From: Methylocapsa aurea | Lineage (GTDB): Bacteria > Pseudomonadota > Alphaproteobacteria > Rhizobiales > Beijerinckiaceae | Assembly: GCF_000746085.1 (NCBI RefSeq) | Contig: NZ_JQKO01000005.1 | Coordinates: forward strand, 62,001 to 126,000 | Direction of reading: 5' to 3' | DNA: 64,000 nucleotides | Shown here: positions 35,629 to 45,718 of the stretch, piece after piece | Layout of the letters: each line of letters starts with the position of its first letter | How positions within the stretch are numbered: the stretch's first letter is position 1 | Position numbers and translations under genes: made by a program | The notes under the pieces: generated by a model | What the model saw: the letters and a program-made list of their open reading frames with translations, nothing else | Database searches by the model: none | Told to the model about the DNA's origin: nothing

Positions 35629-37071
35629 TCATTGCGGAATTGTCGGCGGCAGATAGGTCAGCGTGCCGGCGAGCAGCCAAAGCAGAAAGAGCACGATCGG
35701 CGCGTGGATCATCAGCTGCAGTGCGGTGAATCCTACGATGTCCCTGGCCTTGATTCCGAGCACGCCCAGCAGCGGCAGCATGAAAAACGGGTTGACTAGG
35801 TTCGGCAACGCCTCGGCCGAATTATAGACTTGAACGGCCCAGCCGAGATGGACCTTGAGCTCATTCGCCGCCTGCATCACATAGGGCGCCTCGAGGATCC
35901 ATTTGCCGCCGCCCGACGGGATAAAGAAACCGAGCACGGCGGAATAGAGGCCCATGATCGCCGGAAAGCTTTCCCGCGTGCTGATGCCGGTGAACAGCTC
36001 CGCCAGCCGCAGCGCCAGCGTGTGGCCATCCTGCGCGGCGGCGCCCGTCATGATCGCCGCGACGCCGCCATAGAGCGGGAATTGAATCAGCATGCCAGCC
36101 GTCGCCGGCACCGCCTTCGTCGCCGCATCGAGGAAGTTGCGGGGACGCCAGTGCAGCAGCAGGCCCAACATCAGCAGCGCGAAATTATAGGTGTTCAGAT
36201 TGGAGATCGTCAGGATCGGATTCTTGCCGGCGAATTCCTGAATCAACCAGCCAAGCCCAAGCGCGACGAGGAGGATCGTCAGGATCGGACTATATTCCAG
36301 CCATTCGCCGGGGCGCTCGCGTTTGCGCGGCGGCTCCAGTCTCGTCTTGACGTCGACGCCCATCATGGCGGCGGTCACCGCGCACGATCCGGAGGGCGCG
36401 GACCAGAATGCGACGAGCGTCGAGACGAGGATCAGGACCAGCACCATAAGGCCGGACTGCCAGAGGAAAATCGTCTCCGTGAACGGGATGACGCCGGTAA
36501 TTTCCAGCAATTGTTTCGGGATGCTGGCGGCGTTGGCCTGCAATTGCGCCGCCGAGGAACTCAATCCCAGTGCCCAGGTGCAGCCAAGGCCGAGATAGGC
36601 GGCGGCGCCGGCGGCGCGATAGTCCATCTTGATCTCGGTCCGCTGCGCCATGGCGCGCACCACAAGCCCGCTGAAGATCAGGCTGAGCGCCCAGTTCAGG
36701 AGCGAGACCAGCATCGTGAGAGCCGCGATGAAGGCGATCGCGCCGCGCCCGCTCCGAGGCAAGGTCACGATCTTGTCGATCACCTTCGCCGCGGGGGGAG
36801 AACTGGCGATGACATAGCCACTGATGGCGACGATGACCTGCTGCATCGTGAAGGAGATCAGGCTCCAAAATCCATCCCCGAAGGATTTGCTGACGGCCTG
36901 GGGCGGCGCCCCGTTCAGCATCGCCGCCGCCGAGGCGACGACGACCGCGATCGCGGCGAAGACGAATGCATCAGGAAACCAGCGCGCTGACCATGCCGCG
37001 AAGCGCAACGCGATCCGCGCCAGAAATCCCTCTTCGTCCTCCCGCGCCGCCGAAGCCCCGCTGGCCCCCAT
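35629..37071 (-). CDS. atoE: short-chain fatty acid transporter (AtoE-like)
   Basis: A 480-residue inner-membrane protein with about 10-12 helices of the AtoE family, which carries short-chain fatty acids such as acetoacetate and butyrate. Conserved parts include FTMQQVIVAISGYVIASSPP, GLGCTWALGLSSSAAQLQAN and FIPSGGGKWILEAPYVMQAA. The start at 37071 follows GGGGAG. It lies 80 bases downstream of maiA on the same strand, so it is probably the last gene of the homogentisate operon. That pathway yields acetoacetate and fumarate, making acetoacetate a plausible substrate (inference). Confidence 0.88.
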   Translation of the reverse strand: MGASGASAAREDEEGFLARIALRFAAWSARWFPDAFVFAAIAVVVASAAAMLNGAPPQAVSKSFGDGFWSLISFTMQQVIVAISGYVIASSPPAAKVIDKIVTLPRSGRGAIAFIAALTMLVSLLNWALSLIFSGLVVRAMAQRTEIKMDYRAAGAAAYLGLGCTWALGLSSSAAQLQANAASIPKQLLEITGVIPFTETIFLWQSGLMVLVLILVSTLVAFWSAPSGSCAVTAAMMGVDVKTRLEPPRKRERPGEWLEYSPILTILLVALGLGWLIQEFAGKNPILTISNLNTYNFALLMLGLLLHWRPRNFLDAATKAVPATAGMLIQFPLYGGVAAIMTGAAAQDGHTLALRLAELFTGISTRESFPAIMGLYSAVLGFFIPSGGGKWILEAPYVMQAANELKVHLGWAVQVYNSAEALPNLVNPFFMLPLLGVLGIKARDIVGFTALQLMIHAPIVLFLLWLLAGTLTYLPPTIPQ

Positions 37072-37150
37072 GTTGCTCCCCCTGACCTGTTGTCGCGCGC
37101 GGCGGGGGCAGATGACGCCCGCCCCCACGCCGAGTCTCAGAAATTCCTGG

Positions 37151-37795
37151 CTATTCGGCGTCCGGCTGCATCTCCGGCGCCGCCGCCGCGAAGGCCAGAT
37201 CTTCACGCGCGGCGGCGTCCGCCGCTGCGATGCGCGGGTAGAGCGCCAGATCGAGGCCGAAGCGGCGCGCATTGGCGACCTGAGGCACGAGGCAGATATC
37301 GGCCAGCGTGATCTGGTCTCCGATCGCGTAACAGCCGGCGGTATGCGCCAGCCGCGCTTCGATCGCCTCGAAGCCGGACGCGATCCAGTGGCGGGCCCAA
37401 GCGGCTTTCGCGGTCGAATCGGCGGCAAAATCAGCGGCGAGCTTCTCAAGCACGCGCAAGTTGCCGAGCGGGTGGATGTCACAGGCAATCGCATAGGCGA
37501 TCTCGCGGCAGATCGCCCGGAGCCTTACGTCCTCCGGCAAGAAGGGCGGCTCCGGATGAATCTCATCGAGATAATCGATGATCGCCAGCGACTGCGCCAG
37601 GGTGAACCCATCCGCCTCGCGCCACACCGGAACGAGGCCAGCGGGATTGAGCGCGCGGTGGCGCTCGCCGCGCTGGTCGCCGCGCCGCAGATGCACGAAG
37701 GCGGACTCCGCCGCGATCTGCTTGAGATTAAGCGCGATGCGCACGCGATAGGCGGCGCTCGATCGCCAATATCCGTAGAGAACTGGTTCAGGCAT
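37151..37795 (-). CDS. maiA: maleylacetoacetate isomerase
   Basis: A zeta-class glutathione-S-transferase-fold enzyme converting maleylacetoacetate to fumarylacetoacetate in tyrosine breakdown. The 214-residue protein has the glutathione site SSAAYRVRIALNLK, NPAGLVPVW and the C-terminal helical domain with YAIGDQITLADICLVPQ. The start at 37795 overlaps the fahA stop by 8 bases, so translation is probably coupled. Confidence 0.95.
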   Translation of the reverse strand: MPEPVLYGYWRSSAAYRVRIALNLKQIAAESAFVHLRRGDQRGERHRALNPAGLVPVWREADGFTLAQSLAIIDYLDEIHPEPPFLPEDVRLRAICREIAYAIACDIHPLGNLRVLEKLAADFAADSTAKAAWARHWIASGFEAIEARLAHTAGCYAIGDQITLADICLVPQVANARRFGLDLALYPRIAAADAAAREDLAFAAAAPEMQPDAE

Positions 37796-38813
37796 TCTGT
37801 CCCGCATAGGGCTCGACGCATTGCTCGATGGCGCCGAAAATTGAGAGGCCGTCCGCGTCCTTCATCTCGATGCGCACGCAATCGCCAAAGCGCATGAAGG
37901 GCGTGTTCGCGGCGCCCGCCACAAGAGTCTCCGCCATCCGCATCTCGGCGATGCAGGAATAGCCAAGACCGCCCGCGGCGATCGGCCGGCCGGGGCCGCC
38001 GTCGGCGGCTTTGTTCGAGACCGTGCCTGAGCCGATGATGGTCCCGGCGCAGAGCGGCCGGGTTCGCGCCGCGTGGGCGATCAGCGCGGGAAAATCGAAA
38101 ACCATATCGGCGCCGGCGTCGGCCCGCCCGAACGGCTTGCCATTGAGGCTGACCAAAAGCGGGCGATGCAGCCGGCCGCCGTCCCACGCCGGACCAAGCT
38201 CGCTCGGCGTCACGGCGACCGGCGAGAATGCCGAGGAGGGTTTCGATTGCAGGAATCCGAAGCCCTTGGCGAGTTCGGCCGGGACCAGATTGCGCAGGGA
38301 GACGTCATTGACCAGCATGACCAGCGCAATCGCCTCGGCGGCGGCCGCAACGCTCACGCCCATCGGGACATCGGCGACGATCACCGCCACCTCAGCCTCG
38401 AAATCGACGCCGAAACCTTCGTCCGCGACCCGGACCGAGTCGCGCGGGGCCAGAAAGGCATCCGAACCGCCCTGGTACATCAGCGGATCGGTCCAGAAAC
38501 TTTCCGGCATCGGCGCGCCGCGCGCTTTGCGGACCAATTCCACATGGTTGACATAGGCGGAGCCGTCGACCCATTGAAACGCGCGCGGCAAGGGCGAGAG
38601 CGCGTCATGCTCATGAAAGCGCTGCGCCGGCACGGCGCCGATTTCAAGCTGCGTCGCCAGCATTTCCAGCTTTGGCGCAACCGCCGCCCAATCATCGAGC
38701 GCGCGCTGGAGCGTCGCGGCGATGACGCCGGCCTCGGTCGCCTTGGTCAGATCGCGCGAAACCACCACCAGCCTGCCGTCGCGGCCGCCATCCTTCAGCG
38801 TTGCAAGCTTCAT
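37788..38813 (-). CDS. fahA: fumarylacetoacetase / fumarylacetoacetate hydrolase family
   Basis: The 341-residue enzyme splits fumarylacetoacetate into fumarate and acetoacetate, the last step of tyrosine catabolism. The C-terminal FAH domain shows [16 protein letters not shown] (metal-binding acidic residues), [15 protein letters not shown], and GSGTVSNK. It overlaps hmgA by four bases at its start (ATGA) and maiA at its end. The frame could extend to 39041, but that part lies within hmgA and is unconserved. Confidence 0.95.
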   Translation of the reverse strand: MKLATLKDGGRDGRLVVVSRDLTKATEAGVIAATLQRALDDWAAVAPKLEMLATQLEIGAVPAQRFHEHDALSPLPRAFQWVDGSAYVNHVELVRKARGAPMPESFWTDPLMYQGGSDAFLAPRDSVRVADEGFGVDFEAEVAVIVADVPMGVSVAAAAEAIALVMLVNDVSLRNLVPAELAKGFGFLQSKPSSAFSPVAVTPSELGPAWDGGRLHRPLLVSLNGKPFGRADAGADMVFDFPALIAHAARTRPLCAGTIIGSGTVSNKAADGGPGRPIAAGGLGYSCIAEMRMAETLVAGAANTPFMRFGDCVRIEMKDADGLSIFGAIEQCVEPYAGQNA

Positions 38814-40141
38814 CGACCTGTCCACTCCCGGCGGTTCGGATCGAAATGCTTTTTCAGGCCTTGCCAGCAATCGGCGTAATCGCTCTGCAAAGTCGGCAGC
38901 TTGGCGGCATATTCCGTCACATGCTGCGGATAGCGCGTTTCGAACATGAAGGCCAGGGTGTCCGCGAGCTTTTCCGGCTTCAACTCGGCGAGACTCGCCT
39001 TGTCGAAGGCCTCTGCGTCCGGGCCATGCGGCAGCATGCAATTATGCAGCGACATGCCGCCCGGCGCGAAGCCCTGCGCCTTGGCGTCATATTGGCCATG
39101 GATGAGGCCCATGAACTCGCTCATGATGTTCATGTGATACCAAGGCGGGCGGAACGAGTGTTCGGCCACCAGCCAGCGCTCGGGAAAGATCACGAAATCC
39201 ACATTCGCCGTCCCGGCCTCGGACGAGGGCGCGGTCAACACCGTGAAGATCGAAGGGTCGGGGTGGTCGAACAGAAGGGCGCCGACGGGGGCGAAGCTGC
39301 GCAAATCATATTTATAGGGCGCGTAATTGCCATGCCAGGCGACGACATCGAGAGGCGAATGGGCGATCTCGGCGCGATGAAAGCCGCCGCACCATTTGAC
39401 GGTCAGTCGGCAAGGCGCGTCTTTCTCTTCGTAATGCGCCACCGGGGTCTTGAAATCGCGCGCATTGGCGAGGCAATTGGCGCCGATCGGCCCGCGCGCC
39501 GGAAGGGTGAATTTGGCGCCGTAATTCTCGCAGACATAACCGCGCGAGGGACCCTCGACCGGCGCCGCCTTGAACTTCACGCCGCGCGGGACAAGGGCGA
39601 TTTCGCCCGGCCCGATCGTCATGAGCCCGAGTTCGGTCGCGATGTCCAATCCGCCCCTCTCCGGGACGATCAGCAATTCGCCGTCGGCATTGTAGAAATA
39701 ATCGTCATCCATGCCTTGCGTTGCGGCATAAATATGCGCGGCCATCCCGGTCTGGGCATCGGCGTCGCCGGCGGTGGCGATGGTCCGCATGCCGGTCAGG
39801 AAGGTCTGCGGTTCGTCCGGAACCGGCGCCGGGCTCCAGCGCAAGGGGCCGAGCGGCAGCCCGTGATCGACGATATGGGGCGCGGTTTTCCAATGCGGCA
39901 AAGCGATTTGCGCGAAGCGGCCGGCGTGCTTGACCGAGGGACGCATTCGATAGAGCCAGGAGCGCGCATTGGCGCCGCGCGGCGCGGTGAAGGGCGAGCC
40001 TGACAATTGTTCGGCGTAGAGGCCATAGGGGCAGCGCTGCGGCGAGTTCTGTCCCTGCGGCAAGGCGCCGGGCAGCGCCTCGGTCTCGAAATCATTGCCG
40101 AAGCCGGACATGTAAAGATTGGGCAGGGTGGCTTGGGGCAT
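38810..40141 (-). CDS. hmgA: homogentisate 1,2-dioxygenase
   Basis: An Fe(II) ring-cleaving dioxygenase making maleylacetoacetate. The 443-residue protein has the family N-terminus ([19 protein letters not shown]), the metal motif HMNIMSE (H-x5-E) and [11 protein letters not shown] supplying the third ligand region. The start at 40141 (MPQATLP) has a GAGAGG site upstream; an ATG at 40165 is possible. First gene of hmgA-fahA-maiA-(atoE). Confidence 0.97.
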   Translation of the reverse strand: MPQATLPNLYMSGFGNDFETEALPGALPQGQNSPQRCPYGLYAEQLSGSPFTAPRGANARSWLYRMRPSVKHAGRFAQIALPHWKTAPHIVDHGLPLGPLRWSPAPVPDEPQTFLTGMRTIATAGDADAQTGMAAHIYAATQGMDDDYFYNADGELLIVPERGGLDIATELGLMTIGPGEIALVPRGVKFKAAPVEGPSRGYVCENYGAKFTLPARGPIGANCLANARDFKTPVAHYEEKDAPCRLTVKWCGGFHRAEIAHSPLDVVAWHGNYAPYKYDLRSFAPVGALLFDHPDPSIFTVLTAPSSEAGTANVDFVIFPERWLVAEHSFRPPWYHMNIMSEFMGLIHGQYDAKAQGFAPGGMSLHNCMLPHGPDAEAFDKASLAELKPEKLADTLAFMFETRYPQHVTEYAAKLPTLQSDYADCWQGLKKHFDPNRREWTGR

Positions 40142-40491
40142 GGCGCGCCTCTCGTTAGCGGCCACAATAGACCATTTTCGAGATTCGTCGAACCCGGCCT
40201 GCCCGGGCGCGGGTCAGTTTGAATATCGGCAAAGGGTGGTGAGCGGTAATTCGCTCCAGCCTCTTGAATGACCGGAGTGCGCCAACGAAGAGACATTCGC
40301 GGGCGGCCCAACGATTACTGGTTTCGACTTAAAGTAGCCCTTCAGCATTGTGCAAAATCAAGAATTTCGCAACGCTCGGCAAAGCAGCTTACATCAGCGA
40401 CTTTCACGCAAAAGCGCCCTACGAAGATTTGAATTCGTCAGCAGCCAAAAATGCGCTAAACACTGGCCATGGATAAAAAAAACTGCCTAGT
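40142..40491. other. intergenic region upstream of hmgA and the alpha/beta hydrolase
   Basis: 350 bases, becoming AT-rich towards the right (40320-40490). It must carry the hmgA operon promoter. No gene is supported. A short ATG frame at 40469 runs through eight A residues and stops near 40540; see the hydrolase entry. Confidence 0.45.
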
Positions 40492-41505
40492 TTGGTTTGT
40501 ACAATTCGACGATGGGCAGCGCGCATCGCCTTCGGCATAATCGGATTGCTCCTAGTATTGGTGACTATTGGAAGCACATACCAGCACTTCGCAACAAAAG
40601 CTGATTTCAAGGCGATAAAGCCCCCCGGTCGATTGATCTTCGTTGGAGGGCTGAACGTTCACATCTATTGTATTGGAGAAGGCCCAACGACCGTAATTCT
40701 TGAGGGCGGCGCTGGAACGACGACGCAAGCTTGGGCCTGGATACAGCCCGAGATAGGAAAGAGGACGCGCGTATGCTCCTATGACCGCGCCGGATACGGA
40801 TGGAGTGCCCCGTCTTACCGGCCAATGGATGCCTTAAACACGAGCCGAGAGCTTCACGATCTGCTGAAAGCTGCGGATATTCCAGCCCCCTACATTCTCA
40901 CGGGACACTCGATCGGCGGCGTCTATGCACGTATGTTTGCGGCAGATTATCCAGCTGAGGTGGCGGGATTGGTCCTAATTGATGCAACCAGTCCAAGCGT
41001 CTTGGAGTCGTATGCGGAAGTCGACCTGCCAAAGGTGGAAGACTGGACACCACCAAGCCTGAGAGTGTTTCCCTATCTGGCTTCTGTTGGTGCAATGCGC
41101 ATCGTCGTGAATCTCGGCTTCTTCAATCTTGCGTCAGGCCTCCCAGCGGATGCTGAGGCTATTGCGAAGGCGTTTCTGTCTACCCCTGAACACATGAGAG
41201 CGACAATCTCGGAGTACGGCTTTCTGTCGGACTCTCTGAAGCAGGTCCGGGCGCTCCACCCACAACCGACCCTTCCGGTGGCAGTCATCGCCGCAGCCCA
41301 GTTCGGCGGCATGGATGAAAAAATGGAATCGACCTTTGTCCATTGGCATCACAAACAGCAACGAACGTGGCTAGATATATCGCCCAAAAGTTCGTTCCGT
41401 ATCATAGATGGTTCCGACCACGTATCTCTTATGACCAACAAACTCCACGCCCACGAAGTCGCGAATAGCATCGTAAGGATGGTCGAGTCTGTTGGACGCC
41501 GTTAA
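40492..41505 (+). CDS. alpha/beta-fold hydrolase, probably membrane-anchored; start uncertain
   Basis: The protein is about 337 residues. An N-terminal hydrophobic helix (about 11-30) is followed by an alpha/beta hydrolase domain: oxyanion-region EGGAGTT, CSYDRAGYGWS, the nucleophile elbow GHSIGG, DATSPS, and a late DHVSL with the probable catalytic His. The only start in frame before the helix is TTG at 40492, without a good ribosome-binding site. The upstream ATG at 40469 is in another frame across a run of eight A, so a frameshift or slippage is possible. It is AT-richer than its neighbours and interrupts the tyrosine genes, suggesting horizontal transfer. Substrate unknown. Confidence 0.75.
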   Translation: MVCTIRRWAARIAFGIIGLLLVLVTIGSTYQHFATKADFKAIKPPGRLIFVGGLNVHIYCIGEGPTTVILEGGAGTTTQAWAWIQPEIGKRTRVCSYDRAGYGWSAPSYRPMDALNTSRELHDLLKAADIPAPYILTGHSIGGVYARMFAADYPAEVAGLVLIDATSPSVLESYAEVDLPKVEDWTPPSLRVFPYLASVGAMRIVVNLGFFNLASGLPADAEAIAKAFLSTPEHMRATISEYGFLSDSLKQVRALHPQPTLPVAVIAAAQFGGMDEKMESTFVHWHHKQQRTWLDISPKSSFRIIDGSDHVSLMTNKLHAHEVANSIVRMVESVGRR

Positions 41506-41936
41506 AGTCTCTGATGCAAAGCGCATCGGGGCTAGAACAGTCGCGATTGCCGCCATGACTCTTGCCTACGCTGGACTCTCTGCCGTTTGGCTCCTCAACG
41601 ACGGTGAAGGAGCACAACTGCTTCTCGCTGTGGCGGAAGCAACGGCGACCGAACTGGCAAAATTCGGGCTTTGATGCGAGCAAAACTCAAGATTTTTGCA
41701 CCGCGAAATCGCGTCAATTAAATCAGGCGCTTACGGCGTGCCTACATCAGGGGCAAATGTCTCCTTTGCCACCCTTCGGAGACCTTCAGGGCATAAAGGT
41801 CAATGACCGCTTTGTTTCACGAACAGCCAAAGACGCGGCTTTCGTGAAAGGTTGCTTCGGGTCGGAACGCGACACTCAAATTAACCCCGCTCCCGTCGAC
41901 CAGCCCAGCTTTGCGCCAGACGCTCTACGTCCAAGC
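41506..41936. other. intergenic region, possible degraded coding remnants
   Basis: 431 bases with no gene I can defend. A 60-codon frame (41492-41674) overlapping the hydrolase end has one hydrophobic stretch, and another frame spans 41562-41990; neither has a ribosome-binding site or family features. The base composition resembles the hydrolase, so it may belong to the same acquired segment. Confidence 0.4.
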
Positions 41937-43040
41937 CTAGGCGCTGAGCACGCCGCGGGCGATTTGATCCGCCTCGATCGATTCGAATAGCGCGCGGAAA
42001 TTGCCTTCGCCAAACCCTTCGTCGCCCTTGCGTTCAATGAACTCGAAGAAGATCGGCCCGATCACCGTTTTCGAGAAAATCTGGAGCAAGAGTTTCGGGC
42101 GGCCTCCTTCAACCAGTTCGCCATCGAGCAGGATTCCCTGCGCGCGCAGTTCCTCCACCGGTTCGCCATGCCCTGGGAGGCGGGCGTCGATCCGCTCATA
42201 ATAGGTCGGCGGCGGAGGCGGCATGAAGGCGAGGCCCTTTTCGGCCAGATATTTCACCGTATCGTAGACATTGGCGCAACCGCACGCAATGTGCTGGATG
42301 CCCTCGCCTTTATAGGCGCGCAGATATTCCTCGATCTGGCTCTTGTCATCGGCGGACTCGTTGAGCGGAATCCGGATCTTGCCGCAAGGACTGGTCAAGG
42401 CGCGGGAATAGAGGCCGGTCTTCTTTCCCTCGATGTCGAAATAGCGGATCTGCCGGAAATTGAAGAGATCTTTATAGAACCGGTACCAGCGGTCCATATT
42501 GCCGCGAAAGACATTATTGGTCAGGTGATCGAGATAGTCGATGCCGCAGCCAGGAGGTCGAGGATCTTCCTCATCGCTCCATGCGAATGCGCTGGCATAG
42601 GGGGACGCTTTGGCGCCCGGTCGTTCGACAAAGTAAATGAGGCTGCCGCCGACGCCCATGATTGCCGGCGCGTCGATCGTCTTGGCGCCATTTTCGCCCC
42701 GATAAGGCCGGGCGCCTTTCGCCACGGCGTGAGCAAAGGCGTGTTTGGCGTCAACACACCGCCAAGCCATGGCCGGCGCACACGGCCCGTGGAACTGGCT
42801 GAACCTCCCGCCGAAGCTGTCGCGATCAGCGTTCAGGAGATAATTGACGTCGCCTTGGCGATAGAGATGGATGTCGCGGAATTTATGCCGGGCGACTTGC
42901 GAAAATCCCATTTGCTCGAAAAGCGATTTGAGCGCTTCTGGCTGCGGATGGACGAATTCCACGAATTCAAATCCATCGAGGCCAGCCGGGTTATCGGCGC
43001 TGATGACCGCGGGCGGCGCATCATGCGGAAAGGGGCCCAT
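41937..43040 (-). CDS. hppD: 4-hydroxyphenylpyruvate dioxygenase
   Basis: Fe(II) dioxygenase making homogentisate from 4-hydroxyphenylpyruvate; it feeds the hmgA pathway 2 kb away. The 367-residue protein has two vicinal-oxygen-chelate halves; iron ligands are visible as His in YLDHLTNNV, His in GIQHIACG and Glu in FFEFIERKG. An ATG at 43049 gives three extra residues, but AAGG sits 9 bases before 43040 and directly abuts 43049, so 43040 is preferred. It is separated from the hmg operon by the foreign-looking hydrolase, although all are on the minus strand except that gene. Confidence 0.97.
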   Translation of the reverse strand: MGPFPHDAPPAVISADNPAGLDGFEFVEFVHPQPEALKSLFEQMGFSQVARHKFRDIHLYRQGDVNYLLNADRDSFGGRFSQFHGPCAPAMAWRCVDAKHAFAHAVAKGARPYRGENGAKTIDAPAIMGVGGSLIYFVERPGAKASPYASAFAWSDEEDPRPPGCGIDYLDHLTNNVFRGNMDRWYRFYKDLFNFRQIRYFDIEGKKTGLYSRALTSPCGKIRIPLNESADDKSQIEEYLRAYKGEGIQHIACGCANVYDTVKYLAEKGLAFMPPPPPTYYERIDARLPGHGEPVEELRAQGILLDGELVEGGRPKLLLQIFSKTVIGPIFFEFIERKGDEGFGEGNFRALFESIEADQIARGVLSA

Positions 43041-43256
43041 GCCCGTCATCCTTCTGCGGACGGAAATGCCAATAACGCAGAAGTGGCGATGATTGCCCGT
43101 TTATTGAAGGGATTTTCCATTCAAAGCGCATGATTTGTGCTTCGAGGCCGCGGTTTTGAAGGATTTGGGCGGATTTGACCTCAAGCTCCGCCGCCGCTCA
43201 TCGTAAGAAGTTAAAGGGTTCGCCAGGGCGGAATTCGGCGGCCAACGGCGCCGTCG

Positions 43257-44006
43257 CTAAAACTCTTTGAAGCCAAGCCCTTCGCCAATGTCGCGGACGA
43301 AAGCCGCGTCGCCGTCCACGAGCGCGGCTTTTCCGTTTAAATAGGTCTTGATCAGCAGATCCCGAGCCCGCTCGGTTTGGCCCTTGAAGGTTGCTATTTC
43401 CGACTTCGACGCGCCGGAGCCTTTCAGCGCTTCCGCATGGGCGGCGGCCTTTTGGTCGAAATCCTTGAGCTTGTCCCAATAGGTCGCGGCGCCAGCATGA
43501 GGGCGGGTGGTCGAAAGCGTCCTGAATTGGCCGTATTTGCGCGCCGAGCGACTGAATTCATTGGCTTGTTTCGGGGTGAGCCCTTCAGCCTTCAGCGTCC
43601 GATAGCGTTGCGCCACAAGGGACCCAGGCGCCTCCGCGCCGTTCAGCGCGCTCGACTTATGCACTGCGACTTCGGCAGCGGCGTCCTGCGTCGCCGGGGA
43701 GCCATCGCCATCGCAAGACGCCGTGATCTCCTCGGGGGCGAGCGCCGCATCCGGCGCGGCGAACGCGCCGGACGGTTGCGGGTCGGGCGTCTGCGCACTA
43801 TGTGGGTCCGTATGTGAAACGTCAGCGGAAGCGGGCTCTCGCGCGCCGCCGGCTTCGCTTTCTCCCGCCGCAATCGCTGGCGGCGGCATCTCGGCGACAG
43901 GCGCTTTTAGCGCCGCTGCCGGACTCGCCGAGGTGAACGGTCCGCCGACAATTTCGACAAAGCCGAGTGCGGCTTCCTTGAGGAAAGATCCAATCTTGCC
44001 GAACAT
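43257..44006 (-). CDS. hypothetical protein with conserved-looking ends and low-complexity middle
   Basis: The 249-residue product is not recognised. The N-terminus MFGKIGSFLKEAALGFVEIV could be a short amphipathic or membrane-associated helix. An Ala/Pro/Ser/Glu-rich linker (about 25-115) follows, then a compact helical C-terminal domain of about 130 residues (VAQRYRTLKAEGLTPKQANE to the end). No signal peptide or catalytic motif is visible. A GGAG lies 9 bases before 44006; 44012 is an alternative start. Monocistronic. Confidence 0.6.
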   Translation of the reverse strand: MFGKIGSFLKEAALGFVEIVGGPFTSASPAAALKAPVAEMPPPAIAAGESEAGGAREPASADVSHTDPHSAQTPDPQPSGAFAAPDAALAPEEITASCDGDGSPATQDAAAEVAVHKSSALNGAEAPGSLVAQRYRTLKAEGLTPKQANEFSRSARKYGQFRTLSTTRPHAGAATYWDKLKDFDQKAAAHAEALKGSGASKSEIATFKGQTERARDLLIKTYLNGKAALVDGDAAFVRDIGEGLGFKEF

Positions 44007-44931
44007 GGTCATGCGCTCCGCTCTGTATTGCCGGCGCAAATCGCTGATTTCTCAGTAAATTCGCGCCAGGGTCACTTCCCGGTTCATCAATGATTATGTC
44101 GCGCGGGGCCTTAGCTCCGCGCCACTGGCCAACGCAGCGTCACGTGGCGCTCAAGAGCGAGCATCGGCGCTCCGGGCGAGGTTTGGGATTGCATGTCAGC
44201 GGTTCATTTGTCGCATTTGCGCTGGCCGCCTATCGAGCCGCGCAAATTGCCTTCGGCATGGCGCCCCTGCCCGACGCGCCGCCGCGATCCGCCCCATCCT
44301 CGTTTCCGAATCGGTTGCTGGCTTCGTTTCAAAAATCTCACGTTGGATGCTAGGCTTCAATGCAAATCTCTAGCTTGGACCATCATTGCTCGCGCCAAAT
44401 AGGTCCTATGCCCTGGTTTCTTGCTGTTATCCCCTTTTATCCAGCCGCTACGCGCCGCAAGGATTGCGGCTCCGCCATTCTCAAACCATCATGGGCCAAC
44501 TATATGTCTGGAATAAAGCGGTTCCGGGTCCAGGCGAGAGCGCCGGCAAATCGGCGCTGAAGAGCAACGAGGCAGGGCGGGTTTGGTCTTTGACGCCAAA
44601 GTTTGGGCATGTTTGACCTGAGTCAGACAGCGGTCCTAAGATTGTGTTATTGCCCTTGGCGATAGTTGGAACTCAACGGTCGCGGCGGCGGCGTGATCGC
44701 CGCGAGGTTGGAGAAATGGCGCGCAGCCGCCGAGAGCATGTCCTTTAAGAGACCCATTGCCTTTTTTCGACTCCGATATGCGGGTCCGCCAGCGCATCGC
44801 CCCGGTGCGTCGACCGCCGCTTGTCCCGCGTCAATTTGATCTGGCGAAGTCGCCTCGTCGTGCTAAACAAAATAACAAATAAGCTAATCGCCACCTTCAG
44901 CGGCGGTTCTGCTCAGGGAGAGAAGAGAACC
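44007..44931. other. 925-base gene-poor stretch
   Basis: The longest stretch without a supported gene in the window. Short frames at 44090, 44193, 44360 and 44386 (66-87 codons) lack ribosome-binding sites and recognisable content and shift frame repeatedly. The right end (44870-44931) is AT-rich with AGGGAGAGAAGAG, the ribosome-binding region of the next gene. It may hold a decayed gene or an unrecognised RNA; I cannot distinguish these. Confidence 0.45.
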
Positions 44932-45528
44932 ATGATCATTCGGTTAGTCGGAGCCTGTTTCATTGCGAGCGGTCTGCTGATCTCACAGGCGCTGGCGCAT
45001 GGCGGCGTCAGCGTCCAGGACAACAGATGCCTCATGAAGATCGGCCCCTATGAGATGAACTTCACGGGCTATCAGCCGCAGAAGAGCTATAGCCAGTATT
45101 GCGACGACGTCCCGGATGCCGGCCGCACGGTCATCGTCCTCGATGTGCAGCAAACCGACTCGTCAACCAACATTGTCGGCACGGCAAATAGCAACGATCT
45201 GCGCGACATGGCCATAGATATGCGGGTTCTTAGAAATGTCGGTCAGGCCAGCGACGACGTCGACGTTGAGAAGAACACAGAAGTTTATGTGGCCCCAAAA
45301 AAATATCCGCAAGGATCCCTGCATTTCGAGCATGAATTCGCCAAGGGCAATTACATCGGCCTGGTTAGGGCGACCAATGATCATGGGCAGGTTTTTGTCT
45401 CGCGCTTTCCATTTGCGGTCGGAGAGACCGGCACGACGATTCTATTCATCTATGGACTCGCCGCCGTCCTCCTGATCGGAGGCATTGGGGCCTATTTCTA
45501 TTCCAAGCGCCAAAAGAAAGCGGCGTAA
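44932..45528 (+). CDS. secreted/periplasmic protein with C-terminal membrane anchor, unknown function
   Basis: The 198-residue protein has a signal peptide (about 1-23, ALAHG), a periplasmic domain of about 140 residues with two Cys (in NRCLMKIG and YCDDVPD) and a His after the cleavage site. A C-terminal helix follows (TTILFIYGLAAVLLIGGIGAYF) with a basic cytoplasmic end. The N-terminal His and Cys could bind metal or form a disulfide, but I do not recognise the family. The start has a strong purine-rich site (GGGAGAGAAGAG). Followed by a clear terminator, so it is transcribed as a single gene. Confidence 0.75.
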   Translation: MIIRLVGACFIASGLLISQALAHGGVSVQDNRCLMKIGPYEMNFTGYQPQKSYSQYCDDVPDAGRTVIVLDVQQTDSSTNIVGTANSNDLRDMAIDMRVLRNVGQASDDVDVEKNTEVYVAPKKYPQGSLHFEHEFAKGNYIGLVRATNDHGQVFVSRFPFAVGETGTTILFIYGLAAVLLIGGIGAYFYSKRQKKAA

Positions 45529-45612
45529 CTGTGGGTTGAGGGTTCAACCCGCGGCGGTCCCGTCCCTCAAGCCGGCAAAATGGGCCGGTGGGGCGCAATG
45601 TTTTCTCTAAGC

Positions 45613-45653
45613 AGCGATCCGTTGGACGCCCAACGGATCGCTCTTTTCATTTT
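45613..45653 (+). terminator. rho-independent terminator
   Basis: A perfect 13-bp stem AGCGATCCGTTGG/CCAACGGATCGCT with a 4-base loop (45626-45629), followed by a T-rich tract TCTTTTCATTTT. It ends the gene at 44932. A weaker stem GGGTTGA/TTCAACCC lies just after the stop codon. Confidence 0.9.
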
Positions 45654-45686
45654 GGATGCTTCAACTCGTTGAATCGGAGAAATCCC

Positions 45687-45718
45687 TTTTCGATCAGATG
45701 ATTTCATCGGGTCGAAAA
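45687..45718. repeat. hairpin TTTTCGATCAGATG / CATCGGGTCGAAAA
   Basis: An imperfect inverted repeat resembling the stem at 26186-26219 (TTTTCGATC core). It lies between the terminator and the convergent gene at 45805. Confidence 0.6.

Noticed and set aside
41492..41674. 60-codon frame with a hydrophobic stretch after the hydrolase
   Set aside because: No ribosome-binding site or family features; overlaps the hydrolase end in another frame.
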